Below are positions 35,312 through 44,509 of a DNA stretch of 64,000 bases, one piece after another (the stretch's first letter is position 1; every line of letters begins with the position of its first letter). Made by a program: the position numbers and the translations under genes. The stretch is from Bacteroidales bacterium UBA6397 (GTDB taxonomy: Bacteria > Bacteroidota > Bacteroidia > Bacteroidales > UBA932): assembly GCA_002439875.1 (NCBI GenBank), contig DJQB01000008.1, positions 1 through 64,000 on the forward strand, in the 5' to 3' direction. The notes under the pieces are model-generated. The model had not been told where the DNA came from and searched no databases. It saw only the letters and a list, made by a program, of their open reading frames with translations.

Positions 35312-36394
35312 CTAATCAATAGTCATGTCGAACTGGTCGTAGGCCTCGGTCCTGTGAGCCAAGTGCTTGGTACTCGGAGAGATGCCGAAGAGCGGGGAAT
35401 AGGTCTTCACCTTCACCGTCCTGCCGTCCGGCATGAACTCCAGGATCCTCAGCCAGCCGTCACCGCCGTTGCCTTCCCAGCCGCCCCCAAGAATCTGGAC
35501 ATTGAACATCATCTGATGCACATTCCGTCCGGCCACATTCTTGTCCACACGATAGGCCACAGAATCCTCAAAACCACCCGGCCGTCCCGTGTGGCCGCAG
35601 ACCACGAGCACAACATTAGGCGTGACAGACACGAACTTGTCCCAGAAATCCTTGCCGGAGGTCTGAGGCCTCACCTTGTAATGAGAATTGTCGGTGTAAT
35701 CCGCTGTGCGGTGCTTGAGATAGCTGTGCGTCATCGCGATCACCATATGGCCGATGTACTTTTCGCTTGTGGCGAGGTTTCTGGCCCATTCCAGAACCTC
35801 AAGCCTCGGCGCGAACTCGGTCGTTATGACCAGGATGTCACCCCAGTTCCTGTCGTGGAACTCAAAAGCGGCGTTCTCCATCGAGATGTCACCGTTGCGG
35901 TTCGGGAAATCCGCCACGAGGCAATCCCGCCAGCAGGAGTTACGCTCGAAAGGGAAATATTCAGGAAATTTTGTCCTTCCGTTCTCGGCTATCTTATAGC
36001 CATAGTCATGGTTGCCGCACGAGATGATGTACGGAACCTTGTCGTCAAGACGCGACATGGACCTTGACGCGGCCTCCCACATCTCGCGGCTGGTCTGGTT
36101 CACCATCTTACGGTTCATTTTGATGTTCTCGTTCTGTTCGACCAGATCTCCGGTGCAGAGCACAGCCTTGATGTTCAGGTGGTCCACATTGTCTGCGATC
36201 CATGCGGTACACAGCTCAAAGATCGGCTGGTTGATGTCGTACTTGTTGTAGGTCTGTGGATCGCCAAGGACGATCATGGAGAACGAATCCTCGTTCTCAA
36301 GATTCTGGCGGTCAGCCCTGTGCTGGGCAAAAAGCGGATTCGCTCCAACTGCGAGCAAACCTAAACCCAAAAAGGTAAAGATGTATTTTTTCAT
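35312..36394 (-). CDS. Exported calcineurin-like metallophosphoesterase
   Basis: A 360-residue protein with a signal peptide (MKKYIFTFLGLGLLAVGANPLFAQ, cut after FAQ). The five metallophosphoesterase blocks are present: VLGDPQTYNKYD, LCTGDLVEQN, SCGNHDYGY, MTHSYLKHR and VVCGHTGRPG. It therefore acts in the periplasm on a phosphoester that the sequence does not reveal. It has a well-spaced promoter and is followed after 2 bp by the tRNA deacylase gene. Confidence 0.88.
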   Translation of the reverse strand: MKKYIFTFLGLGLLAVGANPLFAQHRADRQNLENEDSFSMIVLGDPQTYNKYDINQPIFELCTAWIADNVDHLNIKAVLCTGDLVEQNENIKMNRKMVNQTSREMWEAASRSMSRLDDKVPYIISCGNHDYGYKIAENGRTKFPEYFPFERNSCWRDCLVADFPNRNGDISMENAAFEFHDRNWGDILVITTEFAPRLEVLEWARNLATSEKYIGHMVIAMTHSYLKHRTADYTDNSHYKVRPQTSGKDFWDKFVSVTPNVVLVVCGHTGRPGGFEDSVAYRVDKNVAGRNVHQMMFNVQILGGGWEGNGGDGWLRILEFMPDGRTVKVKTYSPLFGISPSTKHLAHRTEAYDQFDMTID

Positions 36395-36416
36395 ACTTTC
36401 AGCGTTTATGACATTG

Positions 36417-36448
36417 CAAAGGTAAGTATTTTCAAAGTGGAGACCAAA
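36417..36448 (-). promoter_or_regulatory. Promoter of the phosphoesterase gene
   Basis: On the minus strand TTTG (36448-36445), a 20-bp spacer and TACCTTTG (36424-36417). Both boxes match the Bacteroidota consensus. The ATG lies 22 bp downstream. Confidence 0.7.
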
Positions 36449-36626
36449 CTATATCTTTCATCCCGGAGGTCCAAAGGAATATTCACAAAGATTGTTGGTC
36501 CTATATGCAAGGAATGGTTCTTGCGGGGTTTAGGAGATTGGTTGGTTAGCGCGGCGGGCAATAGCCGCTTGAACGGATATATTCACGAAAGGTGATTGCC
36601 CGCCTGACGGAAAAAGTGTGAGTGAA

Positions 36627-37898
36627 ATGAATAAGACAACAAGATTGATTATGCTTTCGGGAATGGCGGCGGCCATGATGGTGTCGTGCGGCACGGTCAA
36701 AAAGAGCGGCAAGAGTGACAACCCGGTAATCAGCAGAGGAGACAACATGGAGAATATCGACAACGATTTCCTGATCCTGACTGACGGTCAGAGGGCGCTT
36801 TTGGCGAAGAACAACACCTTCGCTCTCAATTTGTTCAACAAGGTTTCAGGGATGGACTCAAGGGTGATTTCACCGCTTAGCGTCACCGGACTGATGACGA
36901 TCCTGTCAAACGGAGCCGATGGGGAGACACGTCGGGAAATCCTCAACACTCTTGGATTCAGCGGAGCGTCTCAGGACGAGATCAACGCTCTGTACGGCTT
37001 TCTCATCAAGAAAGCCGGGAAACTGGACCCTTCCACGACCGTCAGCATCGCCGACTTCATAGCGGTCAACAAGAACAACAAGGTCAAGAAGGAATTCGAG
37101 CGGACAGTAAGTGATTGGTTCAAGGCCGAGGCAGAGAATCTTGATTTCACCTCGAGCAAGACGGCAGGCATCATCAACGACTGGTGTTCCGAGCACACTG
37201 ACGGGATGATTCCTAAGATTATAGACAGCGTGGAGCCAAGTGCTGTCGCCTACCTGATGAACGCGATCTACTTCAACGGCTCATGGACGGATAAGTTTGA
37301 CACCAAGGACACCAAGCTTGAGCGGTTCAGGGGCTACACCCGCGACATCAAGAAAGTCAGGATGATGCACAGGAATGATGAATATCTCTACACGTCGAAC
37401 AAGACTTATTCCGCCGTCAGGATTCCTTACGGCAATGGCACTTTCTCTATGACAGTGCTTCTGCCTAACGAGGACAAGTCGATTCCGGACATGATGAAGG
37501 TCCTCAGTGCCAAGGAACTTTCACGGATGCGTCAGAACATGGAGAACTGCAAGGTTGACCTCAAGCTACCTAAGTTCACAACTGAGGTCGAACAGCCTCT
37601 GAATGACATCATCGCCAGTCTTGGAGCTTCCACGATGTTCAGGCCGTCAGCGGATTTCAGCAAGTTGGCGGACGGGAATATCTTCGTGTCCAAAATGTTC
37701 CAGAAAGCCAAGATTGAGGTAAGCGAAGAGGGTACCAAGGCCGCTGCCGTCACCGCGGCGATCATGACGATGTCAGCCCTTGCTCCTGAGCCTCGTCAGG
37801 TCGAATTCCACGCAGACAGGCCTTTCGTCTATCTCATCAGTGAATCCGGCACCGGAGCCATCTACTTCATAGGCCAGTTCACCGGCAGCGAGATCTGA
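36627..37898 (+). CDS. Serpin-family lipoprotein
   Basis: A 423-residue serine-protease inhibitor with a lipobox (MVSC, Cys21), so it is probably anchored in a membrane after export. Serpin hallmarks are NTFALNLFNKVSG, VISPLSVTGLMTILSNGADGETRREI, LMNAIYFNGSW and the C-terminal FHADRPFVYLISESGTGAIYFIG. The reactive-loop hinge EEGTKAAAVTA (residues about 367-377) keeps the small residues needed for loop insertion, so it should be inhibitory. By standard counting P1 falls near the Ser in TMSALAP. The ATG at 36627 is preferred to a GTG three codons earlier. Confidence 0.92.
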   Translation: MNKTTRLIMLSGMAAAMMVSCGTVKKSGKSDNPVISRGDNMENIDNDFLILTDGQRALLAKNNTFALNLFNKVSGMDSRVISPLSVTGLMTILSNGADGETRREILNTLGFSGASQDEINALYGFLIKKAGKLDPSTTVSIADFIAVNKNNKVKKEFERTVSDWFKAEAENLDFTSSKTAGIINDWCSEHTDGMIPKIIDSVEPSAVAYLMNAIYFNGSWTDKFDTKDTKLERFRGYTRDIKKVRMMHRNDEYLYTSNKTYSAVRIPYGNGTFSMTVLLPNEDKSIPDMMKVLSAKELSRMRQNMENCKVDLKLPKFTTEVEQPLNDIIASLGASTMFRPSADFSKLADGNIFVSKMFQKAKIEVSEEGTKAAAVTAAIMTMSALAPEPRQVEFHADRPFVYLISESGTGAIYFIGQFTGSEI

Positions 37899-37997
37899 GT
37901 CTATTCAGGCTCTGCTGGAGCCAGCAAAAACATATTTTGTTGTATCTTTCTTAATTCTTGTAAGAAAAAGTCTTAATTCTCGACTAAGATACATACG

Positions 37998-38047
37998 AAC
38001 AGGCCTTTCGTTTACATCATCAGCGAGTCCGGCACCGGCGACATCAA
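37998..38047 (+). pseudogene. Duplicated fragment of the serpin 3' end
   Basis: These 50 bp read NRPFVYIISESGTGDIN and closely match the serpin tail DRPFVYLISESGTGAIY encoded at about 37815-37863. No start or upstream serpin sequence remains. It is the remnant of a second serpin copy or of a gene-conversion event. Confidence 0.75.
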
Positions 38048-38049
38048 TT

Positions 38050-38100
38050 TGTTTGTTGCGATATACAGATTTTCGACAGATTTGTTTATCGCAATAAACA
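38050..38100. repeat. 14-bp inverted repeat
   Basis: TGTTTGTTGCGATA (38050-38063) and TATCGCAATAAACA (38087-38100) pair with one mismatch around a 23-base loop. It lies between the serpin fragment and the convergent mltG. No T-run follows, so an operator or mobile-element end is as likely as a terminator. Confidence 0.55.
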
Positions 38101-38145
38101 CTTCAATATTTATATAGCAGAGTATTATGGATATTACACTTTAAC

Positions 38146-39168
38146 CTACCGACTACGGCGGGCATCAAGGGCGCGCTGGAACTCGCGGGCGTTGCGAAGG
38201 TGTTCGGAATAGGTGGCGGCGAATTTGTGGGTGCCGTCCATGGCGGCGCTGGCACAGAAATAAATGTAACCGTGGCGGTCCGGATTCAGTACGGCCTCAA
38301 GGCTGGCTTTGTCAGGCACACAGATCGGACCGGGAGGAAGGCCCTCATGGAGGTAGGTGTTGTACGGTGAGTCAAACTCAAGATGCTTGAACAGAATCCT
38401 GTTCAGAGTGTAACCATAACAAAAAGCCACAGTCGGGTCGGCCTGAAGGCGCATGTCGCGATGCAGACGATTGAGGTAAACGCCGGCGATGGAAGGATAT
38501 TCAGGAGCATGGTTAGACTCGCTCTTGACGATGGAGGCCACAATCGAGACCTGCTTGGGGGTCAAGCCCTGTACCTCGGCCTTGGCGACATTCTCAGCGG
38601 TCCAAAAGGCATCGTAGGCGGCCTTCTGTTTGTCCAGGATGTCTTTCATCGACGCGGTCCAATAGACCTGATAGGTGTCTGGCATTATCAGGGAAAACAC
38701 GTCAGAGGGAGTGAAGCCGTAGCCGGCAAGCAAGGCGGAGTCATTCAAGGCCCTGACGACCTCGGCGGAATCCAGCATCATCTGGTTGCCGATCTTGCGG
38801 GCTATCTGCCCCTTGAGCCTCATCGTGCCGGAAAGAACCAGATTCACAGGCGACTGCCAACCATTTTTCAGCATCCTTACAACATAAACGCTCGGCTTGC
38901 TTTTTTCCACGACATAATGCCCGGGCTTCAAATCGCTGTCGGTCAAACTCTTCCTGACCACTCTGGCCAAACTGCGACGATTAATTACAATGCTGTCAGG
39001 AATCTGTCCAAGCACATCAGCCACCGTCATCTGCGGACGGACATACAACTCAGCCTTGCCGGAAAAATTCGGTTTGCGGTTGTCTGCGTACCAGCGGCCA
39101 CCGACAGCGCCAAGGGCCACGACCATCACCAACGCGGCGAACAGTACAATCAACTTCCAAGTCTTCAT
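38146..39168 (-). CDS. mltG: Endolytic peptidoglycan transglycosylase MltG
   Basis: A 340-residue inner-membrane enzyme that cuts nascent glycan strands. One N-terminal membrane helix (residues about 6-25) is followed by a LysM-like region and the YceG domain. The catalytic Glu lies in SIVASIVKSESNHAPEYPSIAGVYLNRL, near residue 220. The family motifs LQADPTVAF, SPYNTYLHEGLPPGPIC and NPDRHGYIYFCA are intact. The ATG overlaps the stop of the LysM glucosaminidase gene (ATGA), placing two wall hydrolases in one transcript. Confidence 0.93.
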   Translation of the reverse strand: MKTWKLIVLFAALVMVVALGAVGGRWYADNRKPNFSGKAELYVRPQMTVADVLGQIPDSIVINRRSLARVVRKSLTDSDLKPGHYVVEKSKPSVYVVRMLKNGWQSPVNLVLSGTMRLKGQIARKIGNQMMLDSAEVVRALNDSALLAGYGFTPSDVFSLIMPDTYQVYWTASMKDILDKQKAAYDAFWTAENVAKAEVQGLTPKQVSIVASIVKSESNHAPEYPSIAGVYLNRLHRDMRLQADPTVAFCYGYTLNRILFKHLEFDSPYNTYLHEGLPPGPICVPDKASLEAVLNPDRHGYIYFCASAAMDGTHKFAATYSEHLRNAREFQRALDARRSR

Positions 39169-40301
39169 TTCCTCACTTTTTTGCCGCGAAGGATGACAGT
39201 GTCACCCTCACGAAGTTCATAACCGGCATGGAATCCGTTCATCTTCATCACACTGGACATCTTCACGGCGAACCGCTGGCAGATGTCACGCAGTGACTCC
39301 CCGTCCTCACCCACAATGTACTTGTCAAGCCCCTTCTCGGACTGGTTCTTCTTCGCCTGCAGATAGACAACTGTCCCGGGCAGAAGTTCCTCCGAGCGAG
39401 TCAAATCATTGAATCTTAACAATTCATTCAGATAAAGATGGTACGACCGAGCGATGCTTGAATATGTCTCCCCTTCCACCGAAGTGATGAACGGAACCCC
39501 GTTGCGGGAATATGCCTCCCTTGTCAACGAGAAACTGAAGACCTCCAGACCGCTCTTGTCAATCCTCTTCGGTTCCTCAAGAGACAACGGCGAGGCTGGG
39601 ATCACATCAGAGACTGCCTCATCTTTGACACGCTTCCTTCTGACCCTGCGAGCCTTGCGGTCTTTCTTCGCCTTCTCTCTTTTAGACTTCTCTTTCTTCA
39701 CCGAAGCCGACTTCCTGCCGGAATCCACATCGGAATCCCCGCAGGCGACCTCTGCGTTTTTCTCCATTGACTCCGCGACACGCTCCGACTCCTCGTAAGT
39801 CATTGTGTCATATTCATAAAGATTGTAGTCCTCGATGTACTTGATGAGTTTGGCCGGATAGTTGGGATCGGTGGCATAGCCAGCCTTCTTCAAGCCGTAA
39901 GCCCAACCCTTGTAATCCGTTGTCTTCAAGTCGAAAAGAAATTTGTAGCGGTCCCGGTAACGCAGAAAATCCGAATGGTCCTGGAACGACTCGTCAGCGG
40001 AATCATAGACCCGGAAGCACTCCCCTCTCGCGTCATCGTCATAGCGCATCGACTTGCCTTTCCAATCCTTGTGGCACTTGATGCCGAAATGATTGTTGCC
40101 CTCAGAAGCCAATGAAGAGAGTCCGTACCTCGACTCTAAAATGCCCTGAGCCAAGGTGATGCTCGCGGGCACTCCACTGCGGTACATCTCCCGGACAGCC
40201 GTCGGAGCCCATTTCTGAATATACCTCTCTTGAGGCGTACCCTGAGCGAGAGCGGCCACCTGAAACAGAAGAACACTTATGAATATTATAACTTTTCTCA
40301 T
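39165..40301 (-). CDS. Exported glucosaminidase with LysM domains
   Basis: A 378-residue secreted wall hydrolase. The signal peptide is MRKVIIFISVLLFQVAALAQ. The glucosaminidase domain spans residues about 25-165 and includes SITLAQGILESRYGLSSLASEGNNHFGIKC with the catalytic Glu. A very basic, low-complexity linker rich in Lys/Arg (about 200-240) follows. Two LysM modules (VEGETYSSIARSYHL and VGEDGESLRDICQRF) bind peptidoglycan. It is translationally coupled to mltG. Confidence 0.9.
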   Translation of the reverse strand: MRKVIIFISVLLFQVAALAQGTPQERYIQKWAPTAVREMYRSGVPASITLAQGILESRYGLSSLASEGNNHFGIKCHKDWKGKSMRYDDDARGECFRVYDSADESFQDHSDFLRYRDRYKFLFDLKTTDYKGWAYGLKKAGYATDPNYPAKLIKYIEDYNLYEYDTMTYEESERVAESMEKNAEVACGDSDVDSGRKSASVKKEKSKREKAKKDRKARRVRRKRVKDEAVSDVIPASPLSLEEPKRIDKSGLEVFSFSLTREAYSRNGVPFITSVEGETYSSIARSYHLYLNELLRFNDLTRSEELLPGTVVYLQAKKNQSEKGLDKYIVGEDGESLRDICQRFAVKMSSVMKMNGFHAGYELREGDTVILRGKKVRK

Positions 40302-40423
40302 CCTGAATATTTACAATTTTCAAACCCACGGCAGCCGATGTTTTGCCGCTTGATGACTATAGAATGTAAATATAATGATTTTTGGCCGACAGAAAACAAC
40401 GTCGGTCACCAATCAGATAATAT

Positions 40424-41365
40424 CTACCCCAATTTCACCAACGGAACATCGAAGACATCACCGTCATTGGCGGCATAAGTCTCCGGGAATATGCTCCTGC
40501 ATTCCGACTCGTACCTGGAAATGTCCTTGCAGCGCGAGGAATAATGTCCGATCACGAGTTTCTTCACACCGGCATCCAGCGCGCAGCGGGCCGCCTGAAG
40601 AGTCGTGGAATGATGACGTAGGGCAGCCTGATCCGCCAACTCCGCCGTGTATGTCGTCTCGTGGTATAGAAGATCCACACCTCTCACCCAGGAAGAAAGT
40701 TCAGGGAACGGAGCAGTGTCGCTGCAATAGGCGAATGAACGGGGAATGTACGGCCTGTAGCCAAGTTCCTCGAACGGGAGCGTCTCCGTGGAGCCGTCAG
40801 GATGTTCACGAATCACATCCTCGCCACGCTTCACCGCGCCTATCTCGGTGAGCGAGAGGGCATATTCATCAATCTTCCACTTTTTGACGTTCATCTGAGG
40901 CTCCTTTTCCCGGAAGAGCCAGCCGAAGGTTTCGATCTTGTGGTTTAGCGGGAAAGCATGGACTTCCAGTGATTTTGTGTGGTAGATCATTTCAGGAGCC
41001 TTCATATTCATAGGAATATGCCGGATCTCGAACGGGATGCCTTCGCCGTAGTAGGAAAGGAAGAATTTCAGGATCGGACCGAAGCTGACAGGCGCGTATA
41101 TGTTGAGCGGAGTCATTCGTGAGAGCATTCCCATTGTGGAAAGCAGACCGAAAAGCCCGAAGACATGGTCGCCGTGGATGTGCGAGATGAAAATTGAGTC
41201 TATCTTCATCGGGGACACGTTGCATTCCTGAAGGCGTGTCTGCGCACCCTCCCCGCAATCAATCAAAAATGAGCGCCCATGTACGGAAAGTACCTGAGCG
41301 CTCTGATTCCTTCCGGGACCGGGCTTGGCCGAAGCCGTGCCCAGCACCGTCAATGTGAAATCCAT
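40424..41365 (-). CDS. rnz: Ribonuclease Z
   Basis: A 313-residue tRNA 3'-processing endonuclease of the metallo-beta-lactamase fold. It has the start LTVLGTASAKPGPGRNQSA, the zinc motif SHIHGDHVFGL, and downstream ligands in YCSDTAP, LYHETTYT and VIGHYSSR. The long-form exosite region is present. It lies 3 bp after rpsA on the same strand, so tRNA maturation and ribosomal protein S1 share a transcript here. Confidence 0.95.
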   Translation of the reverse strand: MDFTLTVLGTASAKPGPGRNQSAQVLSVHGRSFLIDCGEGAQTRLQECNVSPMKIDSIFISHIHGDHVFGLFGLLSTMGMLSRMTPLNIYAPVSFGPILKFFLSYYGEGIPFEIRHIPMNMKAPEMIYHTKSLEVHAFPLNHKIETFGWLFREKEPQMNVKKWKIDEYALSLTEIGAVKRGEDVIREHPDGSTETLPFEELGYRPYIPRSFAYCSDTAPFPELSSWVRGVDLLYHETTYTAELADQAALRHHSTTLQAARCALDAGVKKLVIGHYSSRCKDISRYESECRSIFPETYAANDGDVFDVPLVKLG

Positions 41366-41368
41366 AAA

Positions 41369-43285
41369 TTATTCGCCTTTCTCGAGCTTGTCCTTGAGGG
41401 CAGCGAGTTCACTGATGTCACCGAGGGTGGTCTTCTCCAGATTGGAGTTGATCTTCTTGACCGCCTTCTTTGTGTTGTCAGCCTCTACGGCAACCTTCTC
41501 GGCCTTGGCCTCAGAGTATGTTCTTACGTGAGAGAGAAGGATCCTGCGGGTGCTTCTCCTGAGCTCGATGACCTTGAACGGAAGGGTCTCGCCCACTACA
41601 GCCTGCTTGCCATCCTCCTTGATGAGATCACGGCTGAAAGCGAAGCCCTCTTCGCCACCTTCAAGTTTGATGTTGGCGCCCTTGTCGGTGAGGGATGCGA
41701 TTGTTCCCTCAACGGTGGAGCCTACAGGATACTTGGCCTCGATAGCGTCCCAAGGGTTAGGAGTAAGCTGCTTGTGGCCAAGGCTGAGCTTGTGGTTGGC
41801 CTCGTCGAAGTCAAGGATCTTTACGTCGATGACATCTCCAGGAGAAACAAGCTCTGAAGGATGCTTGATCTTGTTCCAGGAGAGGTCGCTGATGTGGATG
41901 AGTCCCTCAACGCCGTCCTCCGGCTCAGCGAACACACCGAAGTTGGTGACGTTGCGCACGACAGCCTTGTGAACCGAGCCTACAGGATACTTGTCGCGGA
42001 TGCTCTCCCATGGGTTAGGGGTGAGCTGCTTCAGGCCGAGGGACATCTTTCTGTTCTCGCGGTCGATAGAGAGAACCTTAGCCTCCACCTCGTCTCCTAC
42101 CTTGAGGAACTCCTGAGCGCTGTGGAGTCTTGGAGACCAAGACATCTCAGACACGTGGATAAGACCCTCCACACCCGGCTCGATCTCTACGAAAGCGCCG
42201 TAGTCGGCGATGAGGACAACTTTACCCTTAACAACGTCGCCCTCCTTGATGTTGGCATCGAGATTGTCCCAAGGATGAGGGGTAAGCTGCTTGTAGCCAA
42301 GGGCGATTCTCTTCTGCTGAGGATCGAACTCCTTGACAACGACCTTGATCTTCTGGTCGAGGGAGACAACCTCCTCGGGATTGTCGATCCTGCCCCAAGA
42401 CAGATCTGTAATGTGGATAAGACCGTCAACGCCACCGAGGTCAACGAAGACTCCGTAGTTGGTGATGTTCTTGACGGTACCCTCAAGGATCTGTCCTTTC
42501 TCAAGCTTGCTGATAAGCTCGGCCCTGCGCTGCTCCTGCTCGGCCTCGAGAAGAGCCTTGTGGGAAACGACAACGTTGCGGAACTCTTGGTTGATCTTGA
42601 CAATCTTGAAGTCCATGGTCTGATTGACATAAGCGTCGTAGTCGCGGATAGGCTTTATGTCGATCTGCGATCCCGGGAGGAACGCCTCTATTCCGAAGAC
42701 ATCGACGATCATGCCACCCTTTGTGCGGGTCTTCACAAAACCCTTTACGATCTCGTCGTTGGCGAAAGCCTCGTTGACCCTGTCCCAAGACTTGAGGGCG
42801 CGGGCTTTCTTGTGAGAAAGGACGAGCTGTCCCTTCTTGTCCTCGGCGGACTCTACATAAACCTCAACCTTGTCACCGACCTTGAGGTCAGGATTGTAAC
42901 GGAACTCAGGAGCCTGGATGACACCCTCGCTCTTGTAACCTATGTTGACGATAACCTCCCTCTTGGAGATGGCGGTGACTGTCCCTTCAACGACCTCGTT
43001 CTCAACAATCTTCGAGAGAGTCTGGTCGTAAGCGTCCTCGATGGACTTCTTGTCGGAACCGCCGTAGATCTCAGCGCCGCCTTCAAACGCGTTCCAGTCG
43101 AACTTGTCCGGAGCGACAGACGCATTGAGGGATGTTTTCTGTACCGGAGCCTCAGCCTTGGGAGCCTCCTGTACAGGAGCCTCAGCCTTAGGAGCCTCCT
43201 GTACCGGAGCCTCAGCCTTGGGAGCCTCCTGTACCGGAGCCTCTACCTTAGCTTCCTCAGCTACTTTCTGTGTTTCTTCTGCCAT
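41369..43285 (-). CDS. rpsA: 30S ribosomal protein S1
   Basis: A 638-residue RNA-binding ribosomal protein with six S1 domains from about residue 95 onwards (for example GVFVDLGGVDGLIHITDLSWGR and the repeated LGxKQLTPNPW linkers). S1 is known to help mRNA binding, which matters in a phylum that rarely uses Shine-Dalgarno pairing. The N-terminal extension has three exact APVQEAPKAE decapeptides plus a partial copy. It has a perfect promoter with a leader of about 80 nt, which could hold autoregulation. Confidence 0.97.
   Translation of the reverse strand: MAEETQKVAEEAKVEAPVQEAPKAEAPVQEAPKAEAPVQEAPKAEAPVQKTSLNASVAPDKFDWNAFEGGAEIYGGSDKKSIEDAYDQTLSKIVENEVVEGTVTAISKREVIVNIGYKSEGVIQAPEFRYNPDLKVGDKVEVYVESAEDKKGQLVLSHKKARALKSWDRVNEAFANDEIVKGFVKTRTKGGMIVDVFGIEAFLPGSQIDIKPIRDYDAYVNQTMDFKIVKINQEFRNVVVSHKALLEAEQEQRRAELISKLEKGQILEGTVKNITNYGVFVDLGGVDGLIHITDLSWGRIDNPEEVVSLDQKIKVVVKEFDPQQKRIALGYKQLTPHPWDNLDANIKEGDVVKGKVVLIADYGAFVEIEPGVEGLIHVSEMSWSPRLHSAQEFLKVGDEVEAKVLSIDRENRKMSLGLKQLTPNPWESIRDKYPVGSVHKAVVRNVTNFGVFAEPEDGVEGLIHISDLSWNKIKHPSELVSPGDVIDVKILDFDEANHKLSLGHKQLTPNPWDAIEAKYPVGSTVEGTIASLTDKGANIKLEGGEEGFAFSRDLIKEDGKQAVVGETLPFKVIELRRSTRRILLSHVRTYSEAKAEKVAVEADNTKKAVKKINSNLEKTTLGDISELAALKDKLEKGE
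43141..43260 (-). repeat. 30-bp tandem repeats in the start of rpsA
   Basis: Three 30-bp units (43141-43170, 43171-43200, 43201-43230) differ by one or two bases, and a diverged fourth follows to 43260. Each encodes ten residues, so copy-number change would keep the frame. Confidence 0.9.
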
Positions 43286-43372
43286 AATGGTAATTAAAGA
43301 TAACTAGTTGTTTAACAATATTTTTACGCCCTACCGGACTTTCCGAAACGGCATAACCGGTCAAAAGGCGTG

Positions 43373-43402
43373 CAAAGATAGGCAAAAACATCTGATTTAC
43401 AA
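43373..43402 (-). promoter_or_regulatory. rpsA: Promoter of rpsA-rnz
   Basis: TTG (43402-43400), a 19-bp spacer and TATCTTTG (43380-43373) on the minus strand. Both boxes fit. The predicted leader is about 80 nt, long for this window. Confidence 0.75.
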
Positions 43403-43420
43403 TAAGAAAACAGTATTATT

Positions 43421-44368
43421 TTACAGCAGCTTGTTTCTTCTGAAGAGGAACAGCACCAGAGCCACGGTCAGCAGCATCACGCCAAGCAGAAGCACCCATG
43501 TCCAACTCCTGTCCATCAACGGCATCGGGACGTTCATCCCGTAGAAACTCGCTACAAGGGTAGGAGGCATAAGAAGCACGGACACAAGGGTGAATATCTT
43601 CATAATCTTGTTCTGGTCCAGATTGATGAGACCGACAACCGTGTCCTGAAGGTACTCCAGCCTCTCGAAACCGAAATTCGTGTGGTTGATCAGTGAGTTG
43701 ATGTCCTGAAGCAGGACAGAGAACCGCCTGTGCAGATCCTTCGGGTATTTGTCGCTGCGAAGCATGTTGGAGATCAGACGCTGCTTGTCGACGATGTTCT
43801 CGCGCACGAGCATCGTATTCTCCTGCAACTGATTGATGTCCAGGAGGAAATCTTCGTCAATATCCTCTTGCTGGTTAATCCTCTTGCTATACTGCGAAAT
43901 CTCCTTGCTCATCAGCTCGATCATGTCGGCGTCCAGGTCGACTCGCTGGTCCATTATGCTTGCGAAGACCGTGTAGCCGTTCGGATAGGACTGCGGCATT
44001 GCGACTATCCTGCGCTGTAGCTCGGTGAAGCTTCTCAGCGGCACATCTCTCAAAGTCGTAAGGCAATTTCCCACGAAAGTGAACGAAACGGCCTCCATCG
44101 AGTAGTCCTCAGGTCCTGGCATCAGGAAGTTGGTGTTGGCGAATATGGCGTTCTCGGTCTCCGAGAACCTGGATGAACTCTCGATTTCCTCAGCCTGGGC
44201 GCGGCTCTGAATCTCTTCTCCGAGGAACCCGTCCACAGTGTGCTTCTCATCTCCCGACGGGGAAAGAATGTCTATCCAGAGAACGTCCTCACGTTTAATC
44301 TTCGTAAGCTCCGTTTCAGTCTGGGAAACCAACAGTCTGCCGTTCTGCCTATAGAAAATCGCGATCAT
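43421..44368 (-). CDS. corA: CorA-family magnesium/cobalt transporter
   Basis: A 315-residue inner-membrane channel. Two C-terminal helices follow a long cytoplasmic helix bundle, and the ion-selecting motif YGMNVPMP lies near residues 275-282. The last residues RRNKLL face the cytoplasm. N-terminal residues 1-230 form the funnel domain (SFTFVGNCLTTLRDVPLRSF is typical). It is a single gene with its own promoter. Confidence 0.92.
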   Translation of the reverse strand: MIAIFYRQNGRLLVSQTETELTKIKREDVLWIDILSPSGDEKHTVDGFLGEEIQSRAQAEEIESSSRFSETENAIFANTNFLMPGPEDYSMEAVSFTFVGNCLTTLRDVPLRSFTELQRRIVAMPQSYPNGYTVFASIMDQRVDLDADMIELMSKEISQYSKRINQQEDIDEDFLLDINQLQENTMLVRENIVDKQRLISNMLRSDKYPKDLHRRFSVLLQDINSLINHTNFGFERLEYLQDTVVGLINLDQNKIMKIFTLVSVLLMPPTLVASFYGMNVPMPLMDRSWTWVLLLGVMLLTVALVLFLFRRNKLL

Positions 44369-44447
44369 ACTCTTTCTGTATTATTCCCGGCCCAAGCGTG
44401 GGAAAGGTTCCACTTCAATTCGCTGACATTACGGAGAAGTCAGTCTG

Positions 44448-44455
44448 CAAAAGTA
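44448..44455 (-). promoter_or_regulatory. corA: Promoter -7 element for corA
   Basis: TACTTTTG on the minus strand, an exact -7 match, 79 bp before the start. The leader would be about 70 nt. No known magnesium riboswitch pattern is visible. Confidence 0.5.
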
Positions 44456-44509
44456 GGAATATTTTCGCAAAAACACACGAGGGTACGATATTTTTTAGAA
44501 ACGGTATGC

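Noticed and set aside
41861..43297. 478-codon frame antisense to rpsA
   Set aside because: It mirrors the strongly biased codons of rpsA, has no promoter, and has the Leu/Asp/Val-rich composition typical of antisense shadows.
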